Assembly: GCF_022968825.1 (NCBI RefSeq)
Contig: NZ_JALHKS010000003.1
Coordinates: 62,001-126,000, forward strand
DNA length: 64,000 nucleotides
Origin: Chryseobacterium salipaludis
Lineage (GTDB): Bacteria; Bacteroidota; Bacteroidia; Flavobacteriales; Weeksellaceae
Direction: 5' to 3'
A program made the translations under genes and the position numbers. The notes below the pieces were generated by a model that saw only the letters and a program-made list of their open reading frames with translations, ran no database searches and was not told the origin of the DNA. Shown here in pieces: positions 48,839 to 57,960 of this stretch (positions within the stretch are counted from its first letter, which is position 1; every line of letters begins with the position of its first letter).

Positions 48839-49816
48839 TTAAGATTTTACCCATTTAAACTGATACTGCAGATCGGGTGTTGCAATACGGTCTGTGATTC
48901 GCTGCAGCCGAGCCGGCAGCTTCACCAGATATTCCTGAGCCTTTTGTGCTTTTTCATTCAGGCCGGTAATATGTTCAATTTTCCAGTCTTCCAACAGCAC
49001 TTTCAGAATGTTGATATAATCCTGTCCGGTGTACACCATTGCACGCTGCGCCGCGTCCGAAAAATGTTCCCAAAGTTCTCCTGCCTTCTGGCCGGATTCA
49101 CGCATCAAATGTGCCGGCATGACAATCTTTTTACGCATCATATCTTCGAAGGCCAGCATCATTTCGGACGGATCCAGTTCAAAGATTTTGGTAACGAAAT
49201 GCTTGTATGCTTTGGCGTGGCGTGCCTCATCCGCGGCGATCACACCACACATGCGGGATAACTTTGTGTTGCCGGTTTGCTTGGCCAGAGAACCTACGCG
49301 GCGGTGCGAAATATTCGTGGCTGTTTCCTGAAAACTGGTATAAACAAAGTTCCGGTAAGGATCCATCGAGGTGCCAAGATCGAAACCATCCTGAATCAGA
49401 TATTGAGTAGTGATCTCCACTTCGCGCATGTTTACGCGTCCGCAGAGATATAAATATTTATTCAGCAAATCACCGTGGCGGTTTTCTTCTGCCGTCCAGC
49501 TGCGCACCCACTGCGACCAGCCACTGCGCTCTTCCTGATCAACACCGTCAATTCCCATAATCCAGGACTCATAGCTGGGCAGCGCTTCCTCCGTAATACA
49601 GTCGCCAATCAGCGTTACGAAAAGATCATAATCCATTTCGCGGGCGAAAGTCTGGAGTTCTTCCACGTCATATTTAAAACTCTCCGCCGAAGGATCCGGC
49701 AGGAAATCAGTGGGCTGCCAGATTTTTTCAACGGGCGTAAGATATGAGTTAATGAAATCTTCCACGTTCTTTCCAAGCGTGCGCATGACTTCAATCCTCA
49801 TTAATTTATTGTACAT
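48839..49816 (-). CDS. Acyl-ACP desaturase, soluble diiron (stearoyl-ACP type)
   Basis: This 325-residue soluble fatty acid desaturase has two diiron motifs: EENRHGDLL (E-E-x2-H) and DEARHAKAY (D-E-x2-H), with DLFVTLIGDCITEEALP holding the other Glu ligand. It introduces a double bond into acyl-ACP, usually at C9, using O2 and ferredoxin. The plant-like soluble type is common in Actinobacteria and some Flavobacteriia. ATG 49816 was chosen over the TTG just before. No ferredoxin gene is nearby. Confidence 0.9.
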   Translation of the reverse strand: MYNKLMRIEVMRTLGKNVEDFINSYLTPVEKIWQPTDFLPDPSAESFKYDVEELQTFAREMDYDLFVTLIGDCITEEALPSYESWIMGIDGVDQEERSGWSQWVRSWTAEENRHGDLLNKYLYLCGRVNMREVEITTQYLIQDGFDLGTSMDPYRNFVYTSFQETATNISHRRVGSLAKQTGNTKLSRMCGVIAADEARHAKAYKHFVTKIFELDPSEMMLAFEDMMRKKIVMPAHLMRESGQKAGELWEHFSDAAQRAMVYTGQDYINILKVLLEDWKIEHITGLNEKAQKAQEYLVKLPARLQRITDRIATPDLQYQFKWVKS

Positions 49817-49838
49817 CAAGTAATTTTTATGTTGTTGG

Positions 49839-49846
49839 CAAATATA
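49839..49846 (-). promoter_or_regulatory. -7 promoter box for the desaturase
   Basis: TATATTTG on the minus strand ends 22 nt before ATG 49816. Confidence 0.5.
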
Positions 49847-49925
49847 ATTTAAAATAGTATTCTATACATAATTAATGCAGCGAAATGCCGTACAGAAGGC
49901 AAATATTATATTTGTTTAAGAAAAT

Positions 49926-51455
49926 TTAACTCGCCAGCACTTCTCCGTCCATTTCTTCAGGTGCGCTGATTCCCATCACTTTTAATATAGTTGGCGCGAT
50001 ATCGCCCAGTTTTCCCGGTTTGAGGTTCCAGGCCCTGTCTTTATCCATCACAATAAGCGGTACCAGGTTGGTGGAGTGCTGTGTATTTGGTGTGCCATCT
50101 TCGTTCATCATTACATCCGAATTTCCGTGATCCGCTAATATAAAAACGGCATACCCGTTCTCATAAGCAGCCTGCGCTACCTTGCCAATACATTCGTCCA
50201 CGGTTTCCGCCGCTTTCACTGCCGCTTCGAAAACGCCGGTATGTCCCACCATATCGGTATTGGCAAAATTGAGACAGATAAAGTCTGAAGTTTGTGCTTC
50301 AATTTCCGGAAGGATTTTTTCGGTTATATCATAGGCAGACATTTCGGGTTTAAAATCATAGGTAGGAACATCTTTGGGACTGGGGCATAAGATGCGCTTC
50401 TCCCCATCAAACGGCTCCTCTCTGCCGCCCGAAAAGAAGAATGTAACATGGGGATACTTTTCCGTTTCAGCGACCCGAATCTGCGTTTTACCATTTTCAG
50501 CCAATACTTCGCCCATGGTTTTCTGCAGTACATTTTCATTAAAGACCACATGCAAATTGTGGAAATCCTTGTCGTAGTTTGTCATGGTCACAAAATACAG
50601 GCGGTACGGATTCATGCCATATTCCGGAAAACTTCGTTGGGATAAAGCCTCGGTAATTTCGCGCCCGCGGTCAGTGCGGAAATTGAAACAGAAAACGACA
50701 TCATCAGGTTCAATCCTTGCCATGGGCAGGCTGCCATCTCTCAGACAGATAATAGGTTTCAGAAACTCATCAGTAATTCCTTCATCATAAGATTTCTGAA
50801 TAGTTGCCAGAACATCACGCGTATTTTCTCCGGCACCGTGCATCATCGCATCATAGGCCAATTTAACTCTTTCCCAGCGTTTATCGCGATCCATGGCGTA
50901 ATATCGCCCCGTGACGCTTGCCAGCTTACCGGTGGTTTCGCACATGTGATCCATAATCTCGGCAATGAATCCTTTTCCCGAATGCGGATCGCAGTCGCGG
51001 CCATCGGTGAAAGCATGAACGTAAACGTTTTCACGCAGACCTGCTTCGCTCGCGGCCGTCAGTAAACCTTTGAGGTGGTTGATGTGAGAATGTACACCGC
51101 CATCGGACACAAGACCAATGAAATGTACCTGCTTGCCATTCTTTAATGCATAGTCAAAAGCTTCGGTGATCACGTTTTCCGTGCCGAGTGTCGCATTTTC
51201 AACAGCCATATTCAGTTTCACCAGGTTTTGATAGACTACCCTGCCGGCACCCAGGTTCATGTGACCCACTTCTGAATTTCCCATCTGCCCGAACGGCAAT
51301 CCCACGGAAATGCCGCTGGCCTCCAAAGTGGTGTGTGGAAAATGCTGATAACAGGAATCAATAAACGGAGTATGTGCCTGGTCGATAGCGGATACGGCCG
51401 GGTTTGTGCCGATGCCCCAACCGTCCAAAATGGCAAGTATAGCTTTCTTTGACAT
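49926..51455 (-). CDS. gpmI: Phosphoglycerate mutase, cofactor-independent
   Basis: This 509-residue glycolytic enzyme interconverts 3- and 2-phosphoglycerate using two Mn2+ ions. The phosphatase-like domain has ILDGWGIG (metal Asp) and the phosphoserine Ser in GQMGNSEVGHMN. The middle phosphotransferase domain contains SDGGVHSHINH and TDGRDCDPHSG. Late metal ligands are NFANTDMVGHTG and FILADHGNSD. It has full family length. It is transcribed alone from the -7 box at 51477. Confidence 0.95.
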   Translation of the reverse strand: MSKKAILAILDGWGIGTNPAVSAIDQAHTPFIDSCYQHFPHTTLEASGISVGLPFGQMGNSEVGHMNLGAGRVVYQNLVKLNMAVENATLGTENVITEAFDYALKNGKQVHFIGLVSDGGVHSHINHLKGLLTAASEAGLRENVYVHAFTDGRDCDPHSGKGFIAEIMDHMCETTGKLASVTGRYYAMDRDKRWERVKLAYDAMMHGAGENTRDVLATIQKSYDEGITDEFLKPIICLRDGSLPMARIEPDDVVFCFNFRTDRGREITEALSQRSFPEYGMNPYRLYFVTMTNYDKDFHNLHVVFNENVLQKTMGEVLAENGKTQIRVAETEKYPHVTFFFSGGREEPFDGEKRILCPSPKDVPTYDFKPEMSAYDITEKILPEIEAQTSDFICLNFANTDMVGHTGVFEAAVKAAETVDECIGKVAQAAYENGYAVFILADHGNSDVMMNEDGTPNTQHSTNLVPLIVMDKDRAWNLKPGKLGDIAPTILKVMGISAPEEMDGEVLAS

Positions 51456-51476
51456 TTTTAAATTTTTGTTGACTTA

Positions 51477-51484
51477 CAAATTTA
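51477..51484 (-). promoter_or_regulatory. -7 promoter box for gpmI
   Basis: TAAATTTG on the minus strand ends 21 nt before the ATG. Confidence 0.5.
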
Positions 51485-51517
51485 CGAAAATTGACGCGGG
51501 TAATTTTCAGACTTACC

Positions 51518-52033
51518 TTATGAAAACAATATCTTCTCGAACGCCAGTCGTTTTTTGCCGCGGATCCGGATCGTGCCGCAGTGTGTGTATCCCAGTTTCT
51601 CAAAAACGCGTTGCATGGCAGGATTATCATAACTGGTATCTACGCGAATGCTCGGTAATTTCTTTTCCAAGGCAACGGATTCCAGGTCTTTCATAACCTG
51701 TGTGGCCAGGCCGCGGTTCAGAAAACTTGTGGAAACAGCAATACGATGGATGACCAAATAGGATCCATCGGTGAGCCACGCACCTTCAATATCAATATAA
51801 TCCGGATCTGGCTGATCAATAGCCGCTGCATAGGCCGCAACCTTACCTTCCTGCTGCCAGATTTTAGCATACCCGTGCGTCATATCGTTTTGGATAATTT
51901 CACGGTTCGGATAACCATCCTGCCATTGCTGGCTCCCTTCTTCACGACGCCGTTCGATGGCAGCGTCAAAAATCTCCCAAATTGCATCAAGTTGTGAGAT
52001 CGAGGCAGAAGTCATTATAAAGTTAGGAGTCAT
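51518..52033 (-). CDS. GNAT family N-acetyltransferase
   Basis: This 171-residue protein has the GNAT core: YLVIHRIAVSTSFLNRGLAT with the acetyl-CoA pyrophosphate loop (RGLATQVM, in place of R/Q-x2-GxG/A), and SYDNPAMQRVFEKLGYTHCG near the end. The substrate is unknown. ATG 52033 was chosen because a -7 box ends 18 nt upstream; the frame continues upstream into the promoter region and would add 19 unlikely residues. It is divergent from the sirtuin gene. Confidence 0.82.
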   Translation of the reverse strand: MTPNFIMTSASISQLDAIWEIFDAAIERRREEGSQQWQDGYPNREIIQNDMTHGYAKIWQQEGKVAAYAAAIDQPDPDYIDIEGAWLTDGSYLVIHRIAVSTSFLNRGLATQVMKDLESVALEKKLPSIRVDTSYDNPAMQRVFEKLGYTHCGTIRIRGKKRLAFEKILFS

Positions 52034-52051
52034 CGTCGGTTTATTTAAACA

Positions 52052-52059
52052 CAAATATA
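52052..52059 (-). promoter_or_regulatory. -7 promoter box for the GNAT gene
   Basis: TATATTTG on the minus strand ends 18 nt before ATG 52033. Confidence 0.5.
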
Positions 52060-52123
52060 AGCATCGTATATTCTTTGCGCCTACCTCCATGTTTAATTTA
52101 ATCCCTATATTTCCTTAAAAAAG

Positions 52124-52819
52124 ATGAAGAAAAAACTAGTCGCACTCTCCGGTGCCGGTATTTCCGCCGAGAGTGGCGTACGTACATTTCGTGATGCCAA
52201 TGGTTTGTGGGAAAATCATGATATTAATGAAGTGGCAAGTCCGGAAGGCTTTGCACGCAATCCGCAACTTGTTTTAGACTTTTATAACGCGCGGCGCCGC
52301 CAGTTGCTGGACGTGGTTCCGAACCGTGCACATGAAATACTGGCGGAGCTTCAGTCAGATTTCGATGTGCAGATTATTACCCAGAACGTGGATGATCTTC
52401 ATGAACGGGCGGGCTCGCGAAATGTCCTGCATCTGCACGGCGAACTTTTGAAAGCAAGGCCTGTGGACCGGCAAACAGATATTATTACCTGGAAGAAGGA
52501 TTTAAATCTAGGCGATGTTGACAAACGCGGAAAACAGCTGCGGCCGCATATTGTTTGGTTTGGTGAAATGGTCCCTGAAATGGAGAATGCACTAGAGCTG
52601 GTTGGGCAGGCAGATATTCTGCTGGTCATCGGCACATCGCTTAATGTTTACCCGGCAGCCGGCTTGGTTGACTACCTTACAAATCAGGCAGATTTATATG
52701 TGATTGACCCGGAACTTCCGGCGCGTTTTAAAGAAAGCGATCGTTTTATGACTATGAAAGCAACAGAGGGCATGGTGAGGTTTCGGAAAATGGTCGTGAA
52801 TTCTGGCTTCAATGTATAA
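52124..52819 (+). CDS. Sir2-type NAD-dependent protein deacylase, zinc-cysteine free
   Basis: This 231-residue sirtuin has SGAGISAESGVRTFRD for NAD binding, TQNVDDLHERAG with the conserved Gln-Asn-x-Asp, and the catalytic His in HLHGELLKA. The pocket motif FYNARRR carries the Tyr-x2-Arg pair known from SIRT5/CobB desuccinylases, which suggests acidic acyl groups as substrates. The zinc-binding cysteines normally found between LLKA and LRPHIVWFGE are all missing. Deacylation uses NAD and gives nicotinamide and O-acyl-ADP-ribose. It converges on the tRNA gene. Confidence 0.88.
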   Translation: MKKKLVALSGAGISAESGVRTFRDANGLWENHDINEVASPEGFARNPQLVLDFYNARRRQLLDVVPNRAHEILAELQSDFDVQIITQNVDDLHERAGSRNVLHLHGELLKARPVDRQTDIITWKKDLNLGDVDKRGKQLRPHIVWFGEMVPEMENALELVGQADILLVIGTSLNVYPAAGLVDYLTNQADLYVIDPELPARFKESDRFMTMKATEGMVRFRKMVVNSGFNV

Positions 52820-52822
52820 CAA

Positions 52823-52852
52823 AAAAGAGAACCACGTGTGTGATTCTCTTTT
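52823..52852. terminator. Bidirectional terminator between the sirtuin and tRNA genes
   Basis: A 9-bp stem AAAAGAGAA/TTCTCTTTT plus an inner CAC/GTG pairing has T runs on both strands. Confidence 0.75.
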
Positions 52853-52857
52853 AGTAG

Positions 52858-52930
<73 letters not shown>

Positions 52931-52941
52931 GTATTGTGATG

Positions 52942-52949
52942 CAAATATA
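52942..52949 (-). promoter_or_regulatory. -7 promoter box for tRNA-fMet
   Basis: TATATTTG on the minus strand ends 11 nt before the tRNA 5' end. Confidence 0.5.
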
Positions 52950-53009
52950 CAGCTATTTTCTTACACTCCAAATTTTCCGGTGAAATTCTTTTCTCATTTT
53001 AATTTTTAG

Positions 53010-53017
53010 TAAATTTG
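53010..53017 (+). promoter_or_regulatory. -7 promoter box for the tsaC-like gene (leaderless)
   Basis: TAAATTTG ends 3 nt before ATG 53021 and covers an alternative TTG start at 53015, which supports the ATG. Confidence 0.6.
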
Positions 53018-53020
53018 TGT

Positions 53021-53632
53021 ATGGCCAAAATCATTAAAATTTACCCGGAAAATCCGCAGGAAAGCGCTATCAATGAAGTCGTTAAGACTTTAAATAACGG
53101 CGGCTTGATTATTTATCCGTCTGATACAGTGTATGCACTCGGCTGCAACATTTTCGATATCCGTGCGATGGAAAAACTCGCGCAGCTCAAAAAGGTGAAG
53201 CTGGAAAAAGCGCATTTCTCCATTATCTGCAACGACTTAAGCCATTTGTCGGAGTTTACACGGCCTGTGAATACGGCAGTTTTTCGCTATCTTAAAAATA
53301 ATGTGCCCGGTCCGTTTACCTTTATTCTGGAAGCGAGCAAAAGTTTGCCGCTCGCCTATAAAGGCAAAAAAACCGTGGGAATCCGTGTTCCCGATCATCC
53401 CGTGCCGCATCTGATCGTGGAAAGACTGGGGCATCCGATCGCCTCAACTTCTATTAAGGATGATGATGAGGTGATTGAATATTCCACCGACCCGGAACTG
53501 ATTGCCGAGAAATATGACCACTTGGTTGATATTGTTATTGATTCGGGCTATGGTGATAATGTAGCCTCCACGGTGGTGGACCTGACCAGCGGCGAACCGG
53601 AGATTCTGCGTCAGGGGAAAGGCCTTCTTTAA
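53021..53632 (+). CDS. L-threonylcarbamoyladenylate synthase-like protein (Sua5/YrdC/YciO)
   Basis: This 203-residue YrdC-fold protein has IIYPSDTVYALGCNIFD, the KKVKLEKAHFSIICND loop, VPGPFTFILEAS, KKTVGIRVPDHPV and HPIASTS, which together form the nucleotide-binding pocket. The TsaC/YrdC branch makes threonylcarbamoyl-AMP for t6A37 in tRNAs; the YciO branch is less well defined. KxR-type residues cannot settle which branch this is without alignment. It heads a unit with yaaA, a thioesterase and an AraC-type regulator with small gaps. Confidence 0.85.
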   Translation: MAKIIKIYPENPQESAINEVVKTLNNGGLIIYPSDTVYALGCNIFDIRAMEKLAQLKKVKLEKAHFSIICNDLSHLSEFTRPVNTAVFRYLKNNVPGPFTFILEASKSLPLAYKGKKTVGIRVPDHPVPHLIVERLGHPIASTSIKDDDEVIEYSTDPELIAEKYDHLVDIVIDSGYGDNVASTVVDLTSGEPEILRQGKGLL

Positions 53633-53653
53633 AAAAAAGCGATTTATACATTT

Positions 53654-54412
53654 ATGAAGATATTAATCTCACCGGCGAAGCTAATGAACGTTCAGCCGGA
53701 AAAAGAAATTATTAACAGAACAACACCTCAGTTTTTAAAATATTCCAAACAGCTCCATGCAGCGCTGAAAAAGAAATCTCCCAGGGAACTGGCAGAAATG
53801 ATGAAAATCTCCGCAAAGCTGGCAGATGAGAATTGGGAACGAAATCAAAAATGGACCGCGACACCAAACGCGACAGAATCAGCGCCAGCCTTGCAGGCTT
53901 TCACCGGTGAAGTGTACCGCGGCCTGGAGGCGTCCACACTCAGCGCAGCGGCGGTAAATTATTTACAACAGCATCTTCGGATTCTTTCCGGTCTTTACGG
54001 ATTGCTGCGTCCTTCTGATGAAGTAATGCTGTATCGCCTGGAAATGGGCAAAAAACTGGAAGCTGCCGACGCGAAGAATCTTTATCAGTTCTGGGATAAC
54101 AAGCTGACCAAAGCTTTACAAAAAGAACTGGCTGCTGATGACTTTGTTTTAAACCTGGCGAGCAATGAATACATTAAAGCCATTCAGCGCGACAAACTGA
54201 AATGTCCTGTGATCGATTTTGAGTTTTATAACTATAAAGGTGGAGAACTTAAAAATATCGTTGTGTACACCAAGCATGCCCGCGGAATGATGGTGCGCCA
54301 CTGCGCGGAAAATAAGGTGCAAACCCTGGATGAGGTGAAACAGTTTCAGGCAGAAAATTATTTATTTGACGCAAAATTGTCCACTGACACGAAACTTGTT
54401 TTTGTCCGCTGA
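53654..54412 (+). CDS. yaaA: Peroxide stress protein YaaA
   Basis: This 252-residue DUF328/UPF0246 protein starts MKILISPAKLMN and holds LSGLYGLLRPSDEVMLYRLEMG, NLASNEYIKAI and HARGMMVRHCAENK, the family hallmarks. In E. coli YaaA lowers free iron during H2O2 stress and binds DNA, which limits oxidative damage. Its position in front of a copper-handling cluster suits a metal and oxidative stress theme, but that link is inference. Confidence 0.92.
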   Translation: MKILISPAKLMNVQPEKEIINRTTPQFLKYSKQLHAALKKKSPRELAEMMKISAKLADENWERNQKWTATPNATESAPALQAFTGEVYRGLEASTLSAAAVNYLQQHLRILSGLYGLLRPSDEVMLYRLEMGKKLEAADAKNLYQFWDNKLTKALQKELAADDFVLNLASNEYIKAIQRDKLKCPVIDFEFYNYKGGELKNIVVYTKHARGMMVRHCAENKVQTLDEVKQFQAENYLFDAKLSTDTKLVFVR

Positions 54413-54426
54413 TTAAATTTACAATT

Positions 54427-54834
54427 ATGAACTACCACACCCGAAAATGGATTAAGCCGGAGGACCTGAATCCCAACCACACCTTATTTGGCGGCCGGCT
54501 GCTGCAGTGGATTGATGAAGAAGCGGCGCTGTACGCCATCGTCCAGCTGGAAACGCCGCGCTGCGTCACCAAATATATTTCTGAAATTAATTTTATCAGT
54601 TCGGCACGCCAGGGCGACATCATTGAAATAGGAATTGAAGCCATTGATTTTGGAAACACCTCGATTACCTTGCGGTGCGATGTCCGGAATAAAATGACCC
54701 ACCAGACGATTATTACCATTGACAAAATCGTTTTTGTAGGTGTAGATATCGAAGGAAAACCGACCAGGCACGGAAAAACACAAATTGAATTTGTGAAAGA
54801 CAGACTGCAGCAGCGCGATGAAAATTCACATTAA
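54427..54834 (+). CDS. Acyl-CoA thioesterase, hotdog fold
   Basis: This 135-residue single-hotdog protein of the YciA/BACH type has LNPNHTLFGGRLLQWIDEEA, where the HTLFGG and Asp motif forms the active site, and KYISEINFISSARQGDIIEI. It hydrolyses acyl-CoA to free acid and CoA; chain length cannot be told. The last 17 nt overlap the start of the AraC-type regulator, so their translation is coupled although no functional link is obvious. Confidence 0.88.
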   Translation: MNYHTRKWIKPEDLNPNHTLFGGRLLQWIDEEAALYAIVQLETPRCVTKYISEINFISSARQGDIIEIGIEAIDFGNTSITLRCDVRNKMTHQTIITIDKIVFVGVDIEGKPTRHGKTQIEFVKDRLQQRDENSH

Positions 54835-55375
54835 AAATATGGTGTGTGACCGCTGCCTTATGGCAGTTCGGCAGATTTTTGAAAAGGAAGCTGTGCAACT
54901 TCAGCATCTTGAACTGGGTCTTGCCGTTACGGCTTATCCTCTTACTCAATCAAATTGGAACGGGCTGGAGGCCGGTCTTCAAAGCCTCGGTTTCGAAATT
55001 TTGAAAGATGCCGGTACCATTCAGAATGAACAGGTCCGGAATCTTTTAATTAAAAAAATCAACACGTTGGATATCTCCGACGATTTCCGGATTTCCGAAT
55101 ATCTCACAGCAGAACTGCACAAAGATTTCTCCTCCGTTTCCCGACAGTTTTCTGCGCTTGAGAGCTGCACCATTGAAAAATTTTTCATCGCACAGAAGAT
55201 TGAAAAGGTGAAAGAACTTTTGTCTTATGAAGTGCAGACTCTAAGCGAAATTGCAGCCCAGCTGGGCTATCGCACGGTTCAGCATTTATCCGCGCAGTTC
55301 CGCTCAGTCACCGGCTACTCTCCCACTGAGTTTAAAAAACGAAAATCCGAGCGCACTCCTATCAATTTGTTATAA
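54818..55375 (+). CDS. HMA-like metal-binding domain fused to AraC-type regulator
   Basis: This 185-residue protein has an N-terminal ~65-residue unit beginning MKIHIKNMVCDRCLMAV with a CxxC at 10 and 13, ending LQSLGFEIL, like a heavy-metal-associated (HMA) copper-binding domain. A C-terminal AraC helix-turn-helix pair follows (about 95-175, with VKELLSYEVQTLSEIAAQLG and HLSAQFRSVTGYSPTEFKK). It lies 80 nt before a copper ATPase gene, so it is most likely a copper-responsive regulator of copA. Metal sensing by the CxxC is inference. It overlaps the thioesterase gene by 17 nt. Confidence 0.8.
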   Translation: MKIHIKNMVCDRCLMAVRQIFEKEAVQLQHLELGLAVTAYPLTQSNWNGLEAGLQSLGFEILKDAGTIQNEQVRNLLIKKINTLDISDDFRISEYLTAELHKDFSSVSRQFSALESCTIEKFFIAQKIEKVKELLSYEVQTLSEIAAQLGYRTVQHLSAQFRSVTGYSPTEFKKRKSERTPINLL

Positions 55376-55414
55376 GCGGAATTTTATAACAACCTTCTAT
55401 TTAGATATAAGCGG
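55369..55414 (+). promoter_or_regulatory. Repeats between the HMA-AraC regulator and copA (candidate operator)
   Basis: A perfect inverted repeat GTTATAA-N8-TTATAAC (55369-55390) covers the regulator stop codon. A direct repeat TATAAGCGG occurs at 55371-55379 and 55406-55414, 35 bp apart. The copA ATG is 42 nt further. AraC proteins often bind direct repeats, so these are candidate binding sites. Confidence 0.45.
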
Positions 55415-55455
55415 CTTGATTTAATTTTAAGGAAATTTGTCTTAAAATTTATTTT

Positions 55456-57960
55456 ATGTGCGCATCCGTTCACCCTAAAGATAAAATTTCTCCGAGCTCC
55501 GTTTATTATTGCCCAATGGAGTGCGAAGGCGAAAAAGTCTATTTTCAGCCCGGCAAGCGCTGCCCCGTTTGCAATATGTATTTGGTTCCCATCGAGGAGC
55601 GAGCCGATTACCAGCACAAGACGCAGGCTTTTTCAAAAACCAGTTTGCCCGCAACTTTTGCAGCGCACGAAGGCGATTATTTTTGCCCGATGTTTTGCGA
55701 AGGTGAAAAAACATATCCTGAAGACATTGGTTGTCCCGTCTGCCATATGCACCAGGAGCCGATCACTGCAGAATTGCTGAAGCAAGGTTTACCAACTGAA
55801 AAAGAAGAGCCCGAAAAGCCAGTGCTGAGCGAGAAAAATGCAGGCAAATATTATTGCCCCATGTTTTGCGAAGGTGATAAGCTGTATGACAGCAATGTAG
55901 GCTGTCCGGTCTGTGGAATGGACTTGGTTCGCATACCGGGAAACGATGGTGAAGCGGCGGAAGACGATACCTACCAAAAGCTGAAACGCAAGTTTGTCAT
56001 AGCTTTAGTCTTCACGATTCCTGTTTTCATCCTATCGATGGGCGGCATGTGGTACGAGTTTCCGTTGCCGGCCAGCGTACTGCCCTATCTGGAACTGGCA
56101 CTTTCGCTACCGGTGATATTTTACGCAGGCTGGTTTTTGCTGCAACGCGGCTGGACTTCCTTCCGTACCCGCAATCTTAATATGTTCTCCCTGATTGCTT
56201 TGGGTACGGCCGCAGCATTTGTATTCAGCCTGATCGCCATTGTTTTTCCTGATATTTTACCGCATGAAGTAAAGCATAATGGTGCTGTGCCGCTTTATTT
56301 TGAATCGGTCTGTGTTATTTTAACCCTTGTCATTATGGGTCAGATGCTGGAAGCGCGCGCCCACCAGAAAACCGGAAAGGCGATTGAGGAACTGATGAAC
56401 CTTTCGCCGGCGGAAGCGAACCTGATTGAAGGCAGTTTGGAGAAGCGTGTTCCTTTGTCGGAAATTAAAAAAGGAAATTTCCTGCGCGTAAAACCAGGCG
56501 AAAAAATCCCGGTTGATGGTTCCATTACAGAAGGAAGTTCGTCTGTTGATGAAAGTATGATTACCGGAGAACCGGTGCCGGTTGAAAAAATAAAAGGTGT
56601 AACGGTAACCGCCGGAACGATTAACGGAAATGGCTCTTTCATTATGACCGCTGAAAAAGTAGGCGATGAAACCCTGTTGTCACACATAATCCGGATGGTG
56701 AACGAAGCCAGCCGCAGTAAGGCACCGATTCAAAAACTGGCGGATAAAATCTCTAAAATATTTGTGCCGGTGGTGATTGGAATATCGGTGCTTACCTTTA
56801 TTTTATGGTATTTCCTGGCACCGGAAAATGCGCTGCTCTACGCTTTGGTAAACGCAGTGGCTGTTCTCATTGTAGCCTGTCCGTGTGCGCTTGGTTTAGC
56901 CACACCTATGTCATTGACGGTGGGGATTGCAAAAGGCGCGCAGAATGGCATTTTAATTAAGAATGCGCAGGCACTGGAACAAATGCGAAAAGTGAATGTG
57001 CTGATTACTGATAAAACAGGGACACTCACCGAAGGAAAGCCGGTACTCGACCATATTGAAAAATGGACTGACACACCAGAAAATGAAATATTACAGTTTG
57101 CAGCTTCCTTAAACCAAAATTCGGAACATCCGCTGGCGGCAGCCGTGCTGCAAAAATTTGCGGAACAGAATGCAGAATATTTGCCGGTAAACGGGTTTGA
57201 AAATATTTCAGGTAAAGGAATAAAAGCAACTATTAACAGCGAAAAAGTACTGCTCGGAAACGCAGGCTTACTGGCGCAGGAAAATATAATATTTGATTTA
57301 AAATCCTCGGAGAGTCCTCAGCAAAAGCAGGCATACACCCGCTCCTATCTTGCTATCGACGGAACAGTAGTCGGCGCTTTGGCATTTACCGACCGGATAA
57401 AAGAAAGCTCGGTTCGTGCTGTGAACTTTTTAAAGTCACAAAACATCGAAATAATTATGATGACAGGTGATAATGAAGAAACGGCACGCGCTGTGGCAAC
57501 ACAAACCGGAATTCAGGAATTTCATTCGAACAGCCTGCCCGAAGATAAACTGAAGTTTATCCAAAAGCTGCAGCAAGACGGGAAAGTAGTGGCCATGGCC
57601 GGCGACGGAATTAACGATGCACCCGCCCTGGCAAAAGCAGATGTGGGCATTGCTATGGGAACCGGCACCGATGTCGCGATGGAAAGTGCCGAGATCACTT
57701 TGGTGAAAGGCGATCTGCTCGGCATTGCCAAAGCCCGGATTCTCAGTTCTAAACTGCTGAAAAACATTAAGGAAAACCTGTTCTTTGCCTTTATTTACAA
57801 CACGTTGGGCGTACCGATCGCAGCCGGAATTCTCTATCCGTTCTTCGGTTTATTGATGAGTCCGATGATTGCCGCGGCCGCCATGAGTTTCAGTTCCGTT
57901 TCGGTTATTCTGAATTCGCTCCGGCTGAACGGTGTTGACTTAAAAGTAAGCAAGGATTAG
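55456..57960 (+). CDS. copA: Copper-translocating P1B-type ATPase with three N-terminal metal-binding repeats
   Basis: This 834-residue pump exports Cu+ (or Ag+) from the cytoplasm. The N-terminus has three YYCPM-x-CEG...CPVC-x-M units (17-46, 75-103, 132-160) of the heavy-metal-binding (HMBD/YHS-like) type and no classical GMTCxxC HMA domain. The core has CPCALG in helix 6, the phosphorylation site DKTGT, TGES-like ITGEP, HP in SEHPLA and [20 protein letters not shown]. Helix 8 [15 protein letters not shown] is the Cu+ signature. It is probably controlled by the adjacent HMA-AraC protein. Confidence 0.93.
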   Translation: MCASVHPKDKISPSSVYYCPMECEGEKVYFQPGKRCPVCNMYLVPIEERADYQHKTQAFSKTSLPATFAAHEGDYFCPMFCEGEKTYPEDIGCPVCHMHQEPITAELLKQGLPTEKEEPEKPVLSEKNAGKYYCPMFCEGDKLYDSNVGCPVCGMDLVRIPGNDGEAAEDDTYQKLKRKFVIALVFTIPVFILSMGGMWYEFPLPASVLPYLELALSLPVIFYAGWFLLQRGWTSFRTRNLNMFSLIALGTAAAFVFSLIAIVFPDILPHEVKHNGAVPLYFESVCVILTLVIMGQMLEARAHQKTGKAIEELMNLSPAEANLIEGSLEKRVPLSEIKKGNFLRVKPGEKIPVDGSITEGSSSVDESMITGEPVPVEKIKGVTVTAGTINGNGSFIMTAEKVGDETLLSHIIRMVNEASRSKAPIQKLADKISKIFVPVVIGISVLTFILWYFLAPENALLYALVNAVAVLIVACPCALGLATPMSLTVGIAKGAQNGILIKNAQALEQMRKVNVLITDKTGTLTEGKPVLDHIEKWTDTPENEILQFAASLNQNSEHPLAAAVLQKFAEQNAEYLPVNGFENISGKGIKATINSEKVLLGNAGLLAQENIIFDLKSSESPQQKQAYTRSYLAIDGTVVGALAFTDRIKESSVRAVNFLKSQNIEIIMMTGDNEETARAVATQTGIQEFHSNSLPEDKLKFIQKLQQDGKVVAMAGDGINDAPALAKADVGIAMGTGTDVAMESAEITLVKGDLLGIAKARILSSKLLKNIKENLFFAFIYNTLGVPIAAGILYPFFGLLMSPMIAAAAMSFSSVSVILNSLRLNGVDLKVSKD

